DNA from: Corylus avellana
Taxonomy: Eukaryota; Streptophyta; Magnoliopsida; Fagales; Betulaceae
Reading direction: 5' to 3'
DNA length: 64,000 nucleotides
Assembly (NCBI RefSeq): GCF_901000735.1
Contig: NC_081544.1
Location: forward strand, 26,096,095 to 26,160,094
Below the pieces are notes generated by a model. The model was not told where the DNA came from, made no database searches, and saw only the letters and a program-made list of their open reading frames with translations. The translations under genes were made by a program, and so were the position numbers. Shown here piece after piece: positions 24,196 through 37,399 of the stretch (position 1 is its first letter; each line of letters starts with the position of its first letter).

Positions 24196-24729
24196 AACTT
24201 GGCGGCCACTAAACTAGTCATGCGCGTAGCATGCAAGTTCTCTGTCTTGCTATCAACAAAAATTTCACTTTTCAAGAAAAAGCAAATAACGAAAAGAAAT
24301 AAGAAATATATTTTACCATATTTGAATTACATGGTGCAAATTAAAAAGGATAAATGTAAAATTAGTATACGTGGTTTGAGATTTTGACAAATAAATTATG
24401 GTGTCTTAAAACACTTTTTTAGGTAAGCAACAAAAAAAAAAGAAAAAAAAAAAAAGAGGTAACTGCCATTAAAAAAGTTTACAAAATCCAACAATCACAT
24501 CAACACAAATTCTATTGTCACCTGCAATAAAAATATTAAAAAACTAAATATAAAACATATATTAAAAAAAGAACAAAAAGAAACAAACAAACAAAAACAC
24601 GACGGCTGAACCATATACCCTTAACGCCATGGGAGTGGTTCGGCCATTCTCTCTTTAAGTATATTTGAGGTGGCCGAACCATTCTCATGGCCTTGGAGAT
24701 GGGATGGTTTGGCCACCCAACATAAGAGT

Positions 24730-25272
24730 GGGCAAATACCTGCGAAACCCGCCTCACCCCGCCTATTTTTCCTAATAAAAGTGCAGATCTGGGTTTTTTT
24801 TTCGAATATTTGTACGAGGCAAGGCAGGTTGCGAGTTGATTTTTTTTTTTAAAAACCCCGAATACTCGCCCCATCCTTTACCCTAAACATAAAACCCTAA
24901 TACTCACAATAACTCATCCATCATCTTATTCTTTCTTCACGCCGCTTCTTTTTTCTTCTTTCTTCATTTTCTTCTTTCCTCTCTCTTCTATATATGCGCC
25001 TCCCTCCCTCTCTCTCGTTTGCGCCTCTCTCTCTCTCTCTCTTGTCTGCGGCTCTCTCCCTCTCACTCTCTCATCCACTCATATGCGCCTCTCTCTGGGT
25101 GATGTAAACCTGCCCAAGCCCACATCACTCACCCCGGCTTCGCAAAACCCAAGACTCGGTGGAAATTGTTCATTATAGCTGGGTTGCAGGTCTAATTTTT
25201 AATACCCGCAACCTGCGGAGCAGGTATCCAAATATCCAATACTCAACCCGATCCGACCCGTGCCCACCCCTA
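24730..25272. mobile_element. hAT-like non-autonomous element (GGGTGGGCA ends)
   Basis: Left end TAAGAGTGGGCAAATACC and right end, in reverse, TTAGGGGTGGGCACGGGTCG share the GTGGGCA core in inverse orientation. The interior has complementary subterminal stretches (CCCGCAACC / GGTTGCGGG-like) and (CT)n tracts. No convincing target duplication. Confidence 0.45.
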
Positions 25273-25354
25273 ACTCGCACTTGACCAAAGGGAGTGATGT
25301 ACCACCCCTTTCATTTTCCTTCTTCTTCATTTTTTAATATATAGTTTATATTTG

Positions 25355-25478
25355 GGTTTTTATTTTTTTATATTGTAAGTGACACGTGTCGAGGGACGGA
25401 GGAAGGGGGGAACTGACAGGGGCCAAGGGACAGAATTCATTCACATGTGTCACTTACAATATAAAAAAAATAAAAACC
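25355..25478. mobile_element. Hairpin MITE-like element
   Basis: Arms 25355-25389 and 25443-25478 are complementary (TTTTTATATTGTAAGTGACA against TGTCACTTACAATATAAAAA), enclosing a GC-rich loop of about 53 nt. A second smaller inverted repeat (AAAGGTGACA/TGTCACCTTT) follows at 25490-25521. Confidence 0.65.
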
Positions 25479-26692
25479 TTTCATATGAAAGGTGACAAAA
25501 ATCATTCTGTCACCTTTTATATTATTATTGGCGATAATGTGACACATGATTAAATTCTGTCAACTTCTTTAAGGGTTGGGACCTATTTGTTTTTTGTTTG
25601 TTTGTTTATCCCATAGAATGTTTAATCATTTTTTAAATATCAATAAGCTATTTGTCAAAACTTCAAACCATATTAACCAATTGTACACTTATCCTAATTA
25701 TTAATGCAAACACTGTGTATTATTTATGAAAATTAATCAGTTCTGTTATATATACCTGCGGCTCTGCTAAACTCTCATGCGTGTGGCACGGAAACTTTCC
25801 ACCTTGCTACTAATTATTAACACAAATTTCATTTCTTAATAAATTCAAATTACGAAAGAACAAAAATTGTATCATACCATATTTAAATTATATTGTACAA
25901 ATTAATAATATGCCGTACTACAAGTTGTTATTAGACCTTTCATCGAAGCATTTCAAAAAACAAAAAGACCTTTGATCGAAGAATTTTCCTTATTTTAAGG
26001 CATAAAGGTGTTCCAATTCCCTATATCGATCTCTATCCTTGATAAGTTTTTCTTGGTAAATGCTTAGTCCAGAACAGAAGATAATTACACACGTGACCAA
26101 AATATTCAGGTCCTCAAAGAATCATGGACATCTCATGATAATATATATATATAACTTTTAGGTCCCAAAATATTCAGGTCCCATCTGTGACCAATAGGTT
26201 TGGAGATCTTGATATATAACTTTTAACACTCCTTTAAACAGTTTTTATTCTGACCATAATAAAGTTTAATAATAATGTTTCGCTGGACAACTAAAATCAT
26301 TGCTTTATTGATTTAAAATTAATCATGTTGACCATTATAACATTTGAATCACAAAACAGTGGTGATTATAGACTATAGAGCATAAGTTTTTAGATTTACT
26401 TAGTTTATTTTCCCTTACAAAAGAAAGATATCGTCTTAATCATAATTTTTTTTTTAATCCATTTCTTAATTTAGTGAGGAATTCAAACTTACTTAAATAT
26501 CTAAAATTTTCTTTTCAACTTCCGATCCCTTCATGTCAAAGTATATCACCGGAATGCTTCATATATATATAACTAGACTATAAATCTCGTTTCTTTATTG
26601 AGAGAATGGACCAAAATATGTACATCATACAACATAAAGTGTCGAAACAATATTGAAACATGTTAACAAAGTATAAATCATATTACAATACG

Positions 26693-26912
26693 TGTGAACG
26701 AAGTATCAATCAAAGTTCTTCTCCAGTTCTCCACGATTTTTGTTCTTCTCCATAATAGAGTTGGCACACTGACGTCCATGCTTGAATTTTTCCTGGTTGT
26801 TTTGTCACCAATGAACTTTAATTTAGTGGGCCACTTATATATGCTCCATTTGCCCATCTCAACCGACAACAGTACTATGACAAGAAGAATGCAGCAAACT
26901 CACGTCTCATGA
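26693..26912 (-). pseudogene. Possible degraded small secreted defensin-like gene
   Basis: On the minus strand an ATG near 26912 opens a short hydrophobic stretch (REFAAFFL). One frame change later comes VIVLLSVEMG, resembling the signal peptide of plant defensins. Further on, a region with spaced Cys codons in shifting frames resembles the end of that family. Stops and frameshifts break it and several expected cysteines are replaced. It is contiguous where the family normally has an intron. Weak call from pattern memory; it may be chance. Confidence 0.25.
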
Positions 26913-27318
26913 TAAAGATAAAAAAAGAGCCTAATTGCTATACATATGAAGTTTAAACGCTAGAAATTCTTTGTATCCATTTATCAACGTGCATGTTATC
27001 TCTTGTATCTTGTATGTTCTAGCTGCTTTTCTTTGATTTGTAATTGTTTATATTATATACTTAATTAATGAATATGAAAATGCTATTTAGTAAACTATTA
27101 TACAATTGTCATATAATTTGATGATGCAATAGTAAAAATTAGCCATTAAATCAAAACATTAAAAAATGAAAAATAAAGTCTAATTTTCATTGCTACGTAC
27201 ATTATCCCAGTTATTTAATGGCAGTTGTATAGCAATCAGCTAAAAAATATTACTCTAATAAATATACCTAGGTGGTATATATTTGAAATCCCTAACTGAA
27301 GCTGTAGAGCTCCCGAAT

Positions 27319-27440
27319 ATGGAATCGAAGGACGAGTTCGACATGCACAATGCCCACAATGATGAGTAGCATGACGCCGTCTCGATCGGGTGACAATGAC
27401 GACGACTACTTCTACGACGGCGGCGACAATGTTGGCGGTA
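27319..27440 (+). pseudogene. Degraded acidic N-terminal gene fragment (possibly ARIADNE-like)
   Basis: From ATG 27319 the reading is MESKDEFDMHNAHNDE, then an in-frame TAG, and after frame changes an Asp/Tyr-rich run (DDDYFYDGGDN). This composition recalls the acidic N-terminus of plant ARIADNE-type RBR ubiquitin ligases. No RING or IBR sequence follows. The local sequence is GC-richer than its surroundings. Confidence 0.25.
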
Positions 27441-29879
27441 TTTTGGGTTTGTTTTTGTTTTGGTAAGATTTTCAGAAATTTTGAATTTTTGGGTATGCAG
27501 TTATGCCATTATGGTATGTGAATTATGTCAAGTTTTGAAGAGAAGCTCAGTCAACCCAAGAAGCATGAAGCAACCAATTAGTATAAGTGAGAGGTGGAGG
27601 TTTTCTTTTACGTTACAACTCAATATATAATAGAGTCGTTGTAGAGGCCGGCAATTACTGCAGAGGACCTCACCCTATATGCACTATAAACCAATTGGGG
27701 GATTAAATCGTGCGTGGGTCTTCTCATGGTACATGTGTCTAGTCAAGTCTAAATATAATTAAATATAATTGTGGACTGCAATAAACTTAAATATTAATAT
27801 TAATACTAGTTTTTTTGCCTTAAATATTACCAAATAGCTAGAGAGATAACGGTCTGTGTAATCTTTTCTTCAAATTATGTGGAGCCATGTCACTGTTATG
27901 TTGGGCCACACTTCCGCTAGATATTGGATAAAGATTATCATTATAATAATTTTAACCTCGGTGCTCTTAAGGGTATTACAGCTCTTACCCTTTTTATTCC
28001 ATTAATTATAATGTTTATTTATTCTCAAATATGTAAGGACGTGTGTTGTGGATGGCATGATTGATGATTCCGAAACTTTAGCATCTCTAGCAATAGTGGT
28101 TATTTTAGCTATTCAAAATACACATTTTTTTATTTTAGTTACTAATATTTTAATTAATATAAATTCCAACAAATTATATATTCAACTCTCTACTGCTACT
28201 TCTTTAAATGTTATTTTTATTGTTTTTACAGGGTAAGGAGAGGGAGATCGAGGAAAAGAGAAGGAGAAATGATTAAAATAATTGTAGAATCTATTACAGT
28301 GAACTGTTACATATGAAAGTTCATTGTAGCAAAAATTTTAGAATAACTAAGACGAAAAAGGCTGATAATAACTAAATATAGCTATTATCAGAAGATATAC
28401 TATAGTGTAATAAAAAGATCATTTTTTGCTCATAAAAGTCTTAGGTGGCAAGAGGCCATAGGCTCATCAGTGGGTGGGGCCACATCAACTACAAATAGAG
28501 CCTATAGCCTTTTGTTACCAAGAACTTTTATGCACCAAAAAAAATTTTTTATTGCACTTTATCATTTTTCATATTATCAATCTTTTAGAGCATCTACTGG
28601 AGATGTTAGTGAGCTGAATATAAAATCAATAGAGAATTTCATTAACGTTTTCATAACATAAAGTTTCACCAAGAGAATTGGTCGACCATCTATTAGGTCA
28701 TATAGAAGCTTCAAGCATTATTGCAATTGCAATTATTATAGCTTGATGCAGGGGTGCCAAATTGCAAAAAACAAAGAGAAAAAAAACCATTTCCACATAG
28801 CCAAGCCTGAGGGAAAAGATAGTTGGGAAATGAATAATGGGTGCAACAGTTAATATAATATGATTGATTCATCAAAAATGGAACCACCACTAAAGTTTCT
28901 GAATTGAAGCCTGCAATTATCCTTCTTTCTTTATTTTCCCAGTGGAGATCCGAAAGGGATAATGCTTTAGTGAAAGTATATATTCAGAGAATATTCCAAG
29001 ATAAAGAAAATTATCAGGGGAAACATATATGGGGTAGGGAAAGCTCTGCACCATAAGCAAAAACCAGTTTAAATTACAGCATGCATGAAAGTCAGTCTGT
29101 TATTATTGCTTCTGCAGTGCAAGAGACTATCTCATTTTCCAAGAGCCACAGCATGCTAACACCATGCATGCATGCATGCTAGGACATGATTCATGTTTTG
29201 GAGGTGGGTTTAATTTCTTTGCCATGGCCATAGCCTCAATTTTCCTTCTGTTCTTGAGTTTAAATATTGGAACAAAACGCATCACTCAATAGCTAGCTAG
29301 CATCACGTTTTCTCGAGCGGATGAATGCCTGCTCGAGACACGTGGCAACATGTTCTTGTATTTTATTCAAAGGATTTGGGTTAGGCAATATATATTGTGG
29401 AAGAAGCTAGAGCAAATCCTTATTCTAATGGCGCAATCATTTTCCCCTCGGCCTTGTACCTGTCGGACGTTAACCGTTATATCAACCGAGGGGAAAAGAA
29501 TTCAAAAGCTAAATAATTACTATTTCTTATCAATTGATTTTGGTTCAACCAAATTGTTTCTCATGAGAACCTAAGGTTTAAAAAGATTATTTATTTCTTA
29601 TATCCGATATATATAGCACTCCTCCTTATATTTGAGTGTTGTGAACTTCACTCATGAAAGATCTATCATTATAAGTGGAAAAAGGCACTATTGAATATTT
29701 AATAGGCAGCTGAAAAAAGGAAAAAAAGAATAGTTTCCCCTCTTATTTCTAATTTCCGTACTTACATTGGGTCTAGAATAGATCATATAATTTATGTTCT
29801 TTTCTTTCTTGACAATTTCGAATACAGGTAGATGCATGTATCATTCACGTACACTGGTGATATCATTTACTAAGTGTCC
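27441..29879. other. Non-coding AT-rich stretch
   Basis: No supported gene. A palindrome with arms TTTTCCCCTCGG/CCGAGGGGAAAA lies at about 29441-29500. Short A/T-rich sequence with GCATCT motifs at about 28080 and 28587 may bound another MITE, not proven. Confidence 0.4.
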
Positions 29880-30560
29880 GCTTGAGCCTCGGTCTACGTC
29901 AGGCTCCGTGGACCCTTGAGCCTAACAAGGCTTTTTTAGCCTTCGAGCTAAGTTTTTCCTGTTGGATGGTGAAGACTAGTGCCGTCAGATTAGCCCCCTC
30001 TTCTCCAAGGGGAACCACTGATTGGCTACCCTAGTTCGTCGGGTGTATTACGATGAGTATAGTAAGACCACTCTGACAACTGTATGTGAAGGAGAATATT
30101 TGTCGGACATTCTTTGCGTCACAACAACCATGTTTGCCACACATCTAGACCAAGGTAGTCCGTACAGACAAGATGTCATACGCTTAAGCAAGACAATCCA
30201 TTATGACATGACGGCATATTAATGCTCAAAAGGAGTAGCCCATACTAACAAGTTGTCGGGTGCTCAAGAAGGACAATCCCTGCTAACAGGATGTTCCTCA
30301 ATCAGAAGTGGCCCGAGTTGCTATACCCCTTCTCCTATAAATAGGAATCCGCTCTAGCTAGTTGGTAATTTTCTAATCCTTAATTCCTAAGTTTATAACT
30401 TTACATTCATTTCAAGATATTTTTTTTACTAACTTAAACATCAGAATATTCTTCGTTGACGCCTTCAACGTGTCACCTCTACCTGTTTTATGTGTCTCCA
30501 CAGATCTCCTTGATTGAACTACTAGCTAACACGTATGCTGTCAACGGTCAACTGTCCCTA
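29880..30560 (+). mobile_element. LTR-retrotransposon remnant (gypsy-like LTR)
   Basis: Shows a CTATAAATAGGAA promoter-like motif (30335 on) followed by a transcript-start-like region and ACTAACTTAAACATCAGAAT-type sequence as in many plant gypsy LTRs. Just upstream are repeated short GC-richer phrases. No gag or pol and no second LTR found, so it may be a solo or fragmentary LTR. Confidence 0.4.
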
Positions 30561-32148
30561 ACACTTGCTAAATGCATAACGGTAAGCCCATTTATAATTC
30601 AGCATGTAATTAATGTTGATTTCATGAGTCCCATCTGATGGAGCTAGCTAGTTGACCTGTGTATTGTCATAACTAGTTCCTTGTACCCAAATAGAACAGT
30701 ATGAATAAATGAGTCGCCACCCTTCTATTGGAGCAAGGACTAAGTGGCCTTTCCAACCACGTAGGGTCGACGTGCCTTTTAGATCATCCAAATTGCTCAG
30801 AAAAAATGGATTGGTCATCCCAAATTGTATACCATAGACGGACCATGATTAAAGCGTCCCAAATTGGCAGCCACGCGGAATTAATTAGAGGTCTTGATGA
30901 GTGATTAAACGGGTTTATCATGCTAGCTACAAATCGCCATCTCTCACGTACGTCACGATGGAAGTAAATGGTCCCTCTTTCGGTGTGTGAAATCGTGTCC
31001 AGATTCTTCTCCAAGAATAATATGCACTCGATTTGCCTACTGGAAGCTTGGGGCCTCTACAGGATCAGGGACTGTTGGGGGGTTGTTTTCTACAGAGACA
31101 CTGGTTTTAGTGCGATTTGCATGATCATCATAATAATGGGGAATGGAGCTATAGTTTATCCAACACTTTTTTATTTTATTTTTCTTTTGAGTGTGCTTGA
31201 CGTAGGAACATTGCTCCCCTTTGTGTTCCCCCCACTAAAGAAAAAGCCCCACACAATCAATTTGCTCAATGGGATTTGTAAGAGGCACTTTTGGTGAGGG
31301 GGGAAAAAGAAAAAGAAAAAAATAAATGTTTTAGGGGATTTAAGCCAAAGATTGCCCATCACTTGGGGTTGGAAAGGAATTAATGTCGTGGGATAGTGCT
31401 GGGTATGTATGTACCCTTTTAGATTAAGGGTACCCATTAATTATTGCGTTTAAGGGCTGTCCCAACGCTTGGATGGCACATGAGGTCGTCAAATATTGCT
31501 TTCTCATGTTTATGTCACTTATAGTGCCAAGGGAAACTTTGAAGTGTCCAAATTGGTGGAATCAGAATCTTCCCTATAATTGAAGATCCCGACAATTTTC
31601 CTTGTCTCTCCTTACAATTTCTTGTACATTGGGTAATTAAGGAATTGTAGAGGATCTAGATTCAATTTCTGCTGGGGTAGAGTCCCCAATAATTTTAATG
31701 CTCCTTTTATCTCCTTACCAAATGATCATGAGGTCAAATCTTCATGGACATTATTTGATTCCCCAAACAGAAAACGAAAAGAAACCACTAAAAAGGAGTA
31801 TTTTATTTTATGTCTATAATTATGCTCCTAGTTCTAAATGTAGATTCATTCATGCACCTCTCATGCATGACCCCATAAAGGTAAAATTCTGATTCCAACC
31901 TGAAAAGGAAACCTGATCTTGGTAGGGGTAAGAGTATCTATGGGATAAGAAGCTTCTAAAAGCAATTTAGGATTAAAATTACTTTTAGCTATGTGAATAT
32001 CTTATTGATAAATGTTTGGAGTACTAAAGTTTTTACTACATTTTTCATACAATCGATAAAATAAATAAATAAAAATGAATATAAGAGTGTAAATTAATTA
32101 ACAAGTCAGAATTTTTGCTTAATTATTTTACCAACTTATAATAAAAAT
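30561..32148. other. Non-coding stretch
   Basis: No exon, RNA gene or clear transposon end could be supported. It holds only short unlinked open frames. Confidence 0.4.
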
Positions 32149-32230
32149 TGTAATACCCCTACTAGCACTCTATCTACTTAATTAATTCTAATTTCTTAGA
32201 GGTTGTAGTGCGCAACTTCAACTACAAGTA

Positions 32231-32265
<35 letters not shown>

Positions 32266-32640
32266 TTGCTTTGGTTAAGAATGTTCAATTTCCACTTTTC
32301 AGCAAAGGAGAAGAGATCAATATCAATTTGTTTAGGATGAGAAGGCCTTGTCCCAACCCAGTATTATATCGAGAAAATGAAAATTTCACAAAGAGTAGAT
32401 GAATTATAAAGGCATAAGTCTCTTTTAGTGGTTCTTTATTAGGTATGATTGACTTTTATAAGTGATTATTTCTATTCCAAATTAATTAACTAGAGTGAGA
32501 GTGCACGACTAGTGTTTTTCTTACATCGTTATAATTGGTATCAGAGCAACCTAACTACCTAATAACATTATGTGGTACTAGAGCACCATATGACGTGACC
32601 TCGACGAAGACGTTTGAAAGATTTAATGGGGGGAGATTGT
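32149..32640 (+). mobile_element. TRIM-like LTR remnant: LTR, tRNA-Met PBS, polypurine tract
   Basis: An LTR-like segment starts TGTAATACCCC (32149) and ends near CTTACA (32525). The 12-base primer-binding site TGGTATCAGAGC is at 32536-32547, complementary to initiator tRNA-Met. Only about 80 nt later comes a polypurine tract GGGGGGAGA (32628-32636) and a new TGTATAACACCC start. PBS and PPT this close together, with no coding sequence, is the hallmark of TRIM elements. The downstream LTR is too diverged to align by eye. Confidence 0.55.
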
Positions 32641-33726
32641 ATAACACCCTAGTAATTGATTTTCAAATTAAGTAATTCTTTTAGGCTAATAACGCAAATG
32701 TGTGCTGAAGTGCCGTTACAACCTTCTTAATAACTTTCCACGTGAGTCTGCATTAACATAACAAAAAAACAGAAAATGATGCATCGATCTCCCACCAAAA
32801 CTTTCATCCCCGGCCCATTTTTATCTTGACACACTTTCTCGTTAAGGTAAAGTCTCGGATCAATCACTTCTTTCCGTTGCTCTAACTTTTTGAGGCTTAT
32901 TTTAATCTTTAGTCGAGTATTAATTTGGGAAAAAAAATGATGACTTTAAGTGTGTAATCCATTATCGTGGTGGATATCAAATTCTCTCTTCCTATAAATT
33001 CTGGCTGACAACCACAAACCCACAAGCGAATCGCAGGATTCGTGGTTGAGCTTAGGGCCCGAATTGAAGTGGATTAATTAGATGGATTAGCATTTACTTG
33101 GTGTACCTAAGATGCACAATTTAATACGCATCCTCTTTCCAAGGAGTCACCAAATTGTCAACATGCATTTTAATTCAATTTCATTGGGACAGTTTATATA
33201 AAAAATTTGGTGAAGGCGACTTTTTTTTTCTAAAGTATGTTTATGAGTATGATGATTACCGTCTCATTATGAATATAAAATTAATAATAATAAAGTATGT
33301 TTATGATAGTACAAACAGCCACCCCTTGTGAAATTATTTGCTATGATCTTGCTAATTAATTACGATCCTTGTTCAAATCAAAATCAAATACATTTTATAT
33401 ATAAAGTATTAAGTGTATTTACTTGAAAGATTTACATCTTTCATGTCAATCCAAAATTTTGGAAGAAAAACCAAAACTTTGAAGAGTATGGAGAAACGTT
33501 TGTGCCATATTGTCTAGATACAAAGAGGTCAACTAATTTATAAAGTATCATCTTCACTTAATTAACAATTAATAAATTGAGTGGTGGAGAAGAGAACTAG
33601 TCACTTAGCGCGCCGCCCTTGACATGGGGATTATGTATGCATTGGAGCGAGAGACTCTAATTAATTTTGGAAATTAAAGTTGAACTAAGTTGACAAAGGG
33701 AGTCTTCGTATTTTTTTTTTTTTGTT
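32641..33726. other. Non-coding stretch after the TRIM-like remnant
   Basis: May include a diverged 3' LTR at its start. No gene or RNA supported. Confidence 0.4.
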
Positions 33727-34195
33727 GGGAAAAATATAAAAAAGCCCCCCAAACTATCAGCCGTTTTCAATTTAGCCCCATAATGTTTCAAAGGTGATAA
33801 AGTAGCCTCCTAAACTACCAAACTATTGCATTTTGGCCACTCCGTTAGTCAAAACCGTCAGTTTCGACGGAAACTGCAAAACGACGTCGTTTTGTTGGGG
33901 GGCTAGTTTATCACTTTCTAAACATTAGGGGGTTAAAATGAAAACGACTGGTAGTTTGAGGGGCTTTTTTATATTTTTCCCAAATTTTTTTTTTTCATAA
34001 AAGGGCATTGTAGTAACTTACCCATAACAAAACGAAGTCGTTTTGCAGTTTCCGTTTAAACTGACGGTTTTGACTAACAGAGTGGCCAAAATACAATAGT
34101 TTGGTAGTTTAGGGGGCTGTTTTATCACTTTTGGAACATTAGGGGGTTAAATCGAAAACGGCTGGTAATTTGGAGAGCTTTTTTATATTTTTTCC
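33727..34195. mobile_element. Long-TIR (Mutator-like) MITE with an extra internal end
   Basis: The left arm starts GGGAAAAATATAAAAAAGCC and continues about 165 nt to AACGACGTCGTTTTG. It is mirrored by 34028-34195, which ends in the inverse sequence. A third, shorter mirror arm at about 33886-33981 sits inside. No coding capacity. Poly-T flanks hide any 9-bp target duplication. Confidence 0.8.
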
Positions 34196-34815
34196 TTTTT
34201 TTTTTTTTTTTTTTTTTTTTGTTCAGTCGACCAAGCATGATGCATCACGACCCCATACAAAAACCTAGAGCCTTATTATCATTAGAAGGCTTGGGAGAAC
34301 CTCGTTCAACCGGCCAAGACACAAACTTAATGAAAATCTAATGTTTTCTAGGCCTTGGAATTGATTAATATGCTATTTAAGGTGTCCATTAAGTTGAATG
34401 TTGTGGTTACAATTTGTGACAATTGGATTAAATAATTTTGAACCGTTAGATGTGTCCAAAATTACTTTAAGTATGACATTTTGGTCATCTTCATAGATAC
34501 AAACACAGTACCGTTGTCTCATGTCTCCTATAAATTTCTTTTGTGTTATTCTCTTTATAAGGGTGTTTTCATGTTACTCTAAAATGAAAATTTAAAGTAC
34601 ATTTGAGTTTTATTGTATCATATACGAACAATTTTGTCAAATCCCTTTAACATTTAAAAAGGAGACAAATATGTTTTTGCCCTCATAATTTTTATAACAA
34701 AATTAGGCCAACCTCCATAAGCAATTGGCTTAGTTCGGTTATGCCAAGATGAACAAAGACTCATGTCGTCCTAATAAAATTTTAAATGAGACAACAAGAT
34801 CATGAAATGGATCCA

Positions 34816-34905
34816 TTTTTTTTTTTTTTTTTTTTTTTTTAAGAAATACCGATATCATTCATTATGAATAAGCTTGCAAAGCAAGTACAAGGTACATCAT
34901 TCATT
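34816..34905 (-). mobile_element. 5'-truncated LINE tail (90 bp) with 14-bp target duplication
   Basis: On the minus strand this is a short 3' end like those of plant LINEs, followed by a long A tail (the T run from 34816). It is flanked by exact 14-bp repeats ATGAAATGGATCCA at 34802-34815 and 34906-34919, the signature of target-primed reverse transcription. Confidence 0.8.
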
Positions 34906-37399
34906 ATGAAATGGATCCACTTCTTGTATCAATAACTATTTCTTTATTTCTTTATGTTTATTTAAAGAATAATGTTATATCTCACAATTATTTTACACGG
35001 TTGACATGATAATCTCAGCCAATATTTATTTATTTTTAATTTTAACAATAACTAATCTAAAGATTGATGGCATGGAACTATCACATTAATATTATGGAAT
35101 AATTATAAGACAAAAAAAAAATTAGTATTAATTACGCTTATTTAAATATGACTATTTTGAGTAGAATATAAATAGCATCCACTTTAAATCATCAAACAGA
35201 ATACGAACTTAAATCATTATTCATATGCTAATTAGGTATGTTTCCATGCACATGCTCGCTCCAATCGTATTTTTTTTTTCTTTTTTGGGTTAAATAATAC
35301 AACAAAACCGTCATTTAATTGATCATGTGAATCAGCTGGCCACCAATTACAATTGCGTGATGTGACACGCGGTCAAGCAACACGGTGACCGCACCTGCAC
35401 AAACACGCAGGATTCTGGATGACGAGAGAAAAATACCTACGACTATCGCATTCTTTATGACCACAAAAGGCTAACGCATTATGAAGAAATGCAGATAACT
35501 GTGACACGTGTAAGGTAGCTAGATTATTAATTAATTAATTAATTAAGCTTTAGTACGAGTAAGTTATTGACCCACCATCATTGTTTTCTGTTTCCATAGT
35601 AATATATAAATAGATTTTTCTTTATAATATATATTCATCAAGAGAAACAATATTAACGTGTTTCATATTATTCAGGAAACTAATTAATGTGTGATCAATT
35701 GACTACAAACTAATTGCCAATGGCAGAGTAGGAGGGTCGAGAGGAGATAAACGATTTTTGTAGTCTACCATTAACTATTGAGCGTAATTTTCAATTTTTT
35801 GAGCACGGCCATGTGCATGATAAAATAGTTGTCATAAAAGACATATGTTAAGTTTAACGGCCTCTCAACACACACGTGCATGCGTGGCAGCACATGATTA
35901 TACCCCGACAACTTTTGTCGTTTTAGTGTTTCACACGCTATTTAGTGTTAAACATTCTCAATAATTCTACGGGTCATTTTGTAAAAAAACTTCAGAAATT
36001 GACAGATGTGACACCGCTTTGACATATCAAATTATCATTTTGTGACAAATAAGCCATTTCGTTAGGCTTGACCATTAACTAATCTTTTCACAACACACAT
36101 ACAACATCGTCCAATAAATTAAGTTCTTGTCGGAACAACAATGCAGAAAATGAAGATGCATTTTAACTATGATATATAATATCATTCACATGTAATTAAA
36201 TATTTGTAAGTAGACTTAATTATTCCTTTAATAGGGAAAGATTTAATGCATCCTGCATGATTCACTTTGGTACGTGGGTTGTTGCATGAATTTTATTTTA
36301 TTTTATTTTTTTACACCTGTAAAACATCGATCGTTTTGAAGAGACTAATTTGGACACAACTGCATGCCGGCATAGGATGTTTTAGTGGAATTTGGCTCCC
36401 CTAGACCTGAACTCTCTGATATGAAAATATAACTCAAGTAGGAGCTGATAGATTATGATTTTTAATTAAGGTTGTGAGTTAAATATGTGATTAATTATGA
36501 AAGTAAACTATGATGTTTTAGTGCTTTGATGTTATCTTTATAGTTTATTCTTCAGTTAATTTAGAAAATAAAATTTTTGTAGTGTTTTTCGTTGCCGGTT
36601 TAACAAACATTAAGGCATAGTCCGGATCGGAACTACATGAAAGCTAAGCTCCATGTTTCTCCAAAAAAAAATTTTAAAAATGCCTCTATAATTTTTTTTT
36701 CAAATTAGAATTTTACCTTCTCAAATTTTCTATTTTTTAGTTCAAAATTTAAATGCTAGTTCCGCCCCGGCCCGGGCATATATAGTAGTATTTTGATTGA
36801 AGTAATATTTGAAAAGCATTCAAGTAATCATAACTTCTTAATTGCAAACAATTTTGATTTGGCCACCTATTGGAGTTGAGTTGGCATCACAAGCGGATAT
36901 GCTTTAAAGATCCTTCGTTAAACGCACTAACTCAATTAGATGATAAATAGGTCGTCTACTCAAAATTTAAAATGGTGGGAGTGGGGTGGGGAATAGACGC
37001 CGCTGATATATGGTCGTCGTCGATTTATTTTTATTTTTTAAATAACAGAAAATAAAAGGTAAAAAAATTATTGGATAACACTTTTTTCCTTCTCCTTTTT
37101 TTGTTTATAATTAAAATACAAAATAATAATCACAAAATATTCAAAAACCCACTAAAAATGTATCAAGTGAACCAAAAATTCAGATCGACTCCTTATCATC
37201 TGAAAGGTTGCTGGCCAAATGCATTGGGCTAGAGCTGCTGGTACTTTATAGGATTATACCTATATATTAAAGTAGAAGCAGAGGTCTATATATATATCTT
37301 ACCTTTTGGCTGCACAAAATTAAAGCTGTTGATCAGTAAGGGCCATATCGATCTTCGATCTTTTTCAATTTGACTAAGGGCCCTCTGATATATATTCCA

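Larger units (their letters stand above)
23877..26692. other. Non-coding upstream region with MITEs and microsatellites
   Basis: Contains a (TA)n tract inside a TTGGCATATA...TATATGCCAA palindrome (about 24148-24197) and a GGCCGAACC-type GC-rich repeat (24610-24720). A C/T-rich hAT-like element and a hairpin element are listed separately. No supported exon. Confidence 0.5.
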
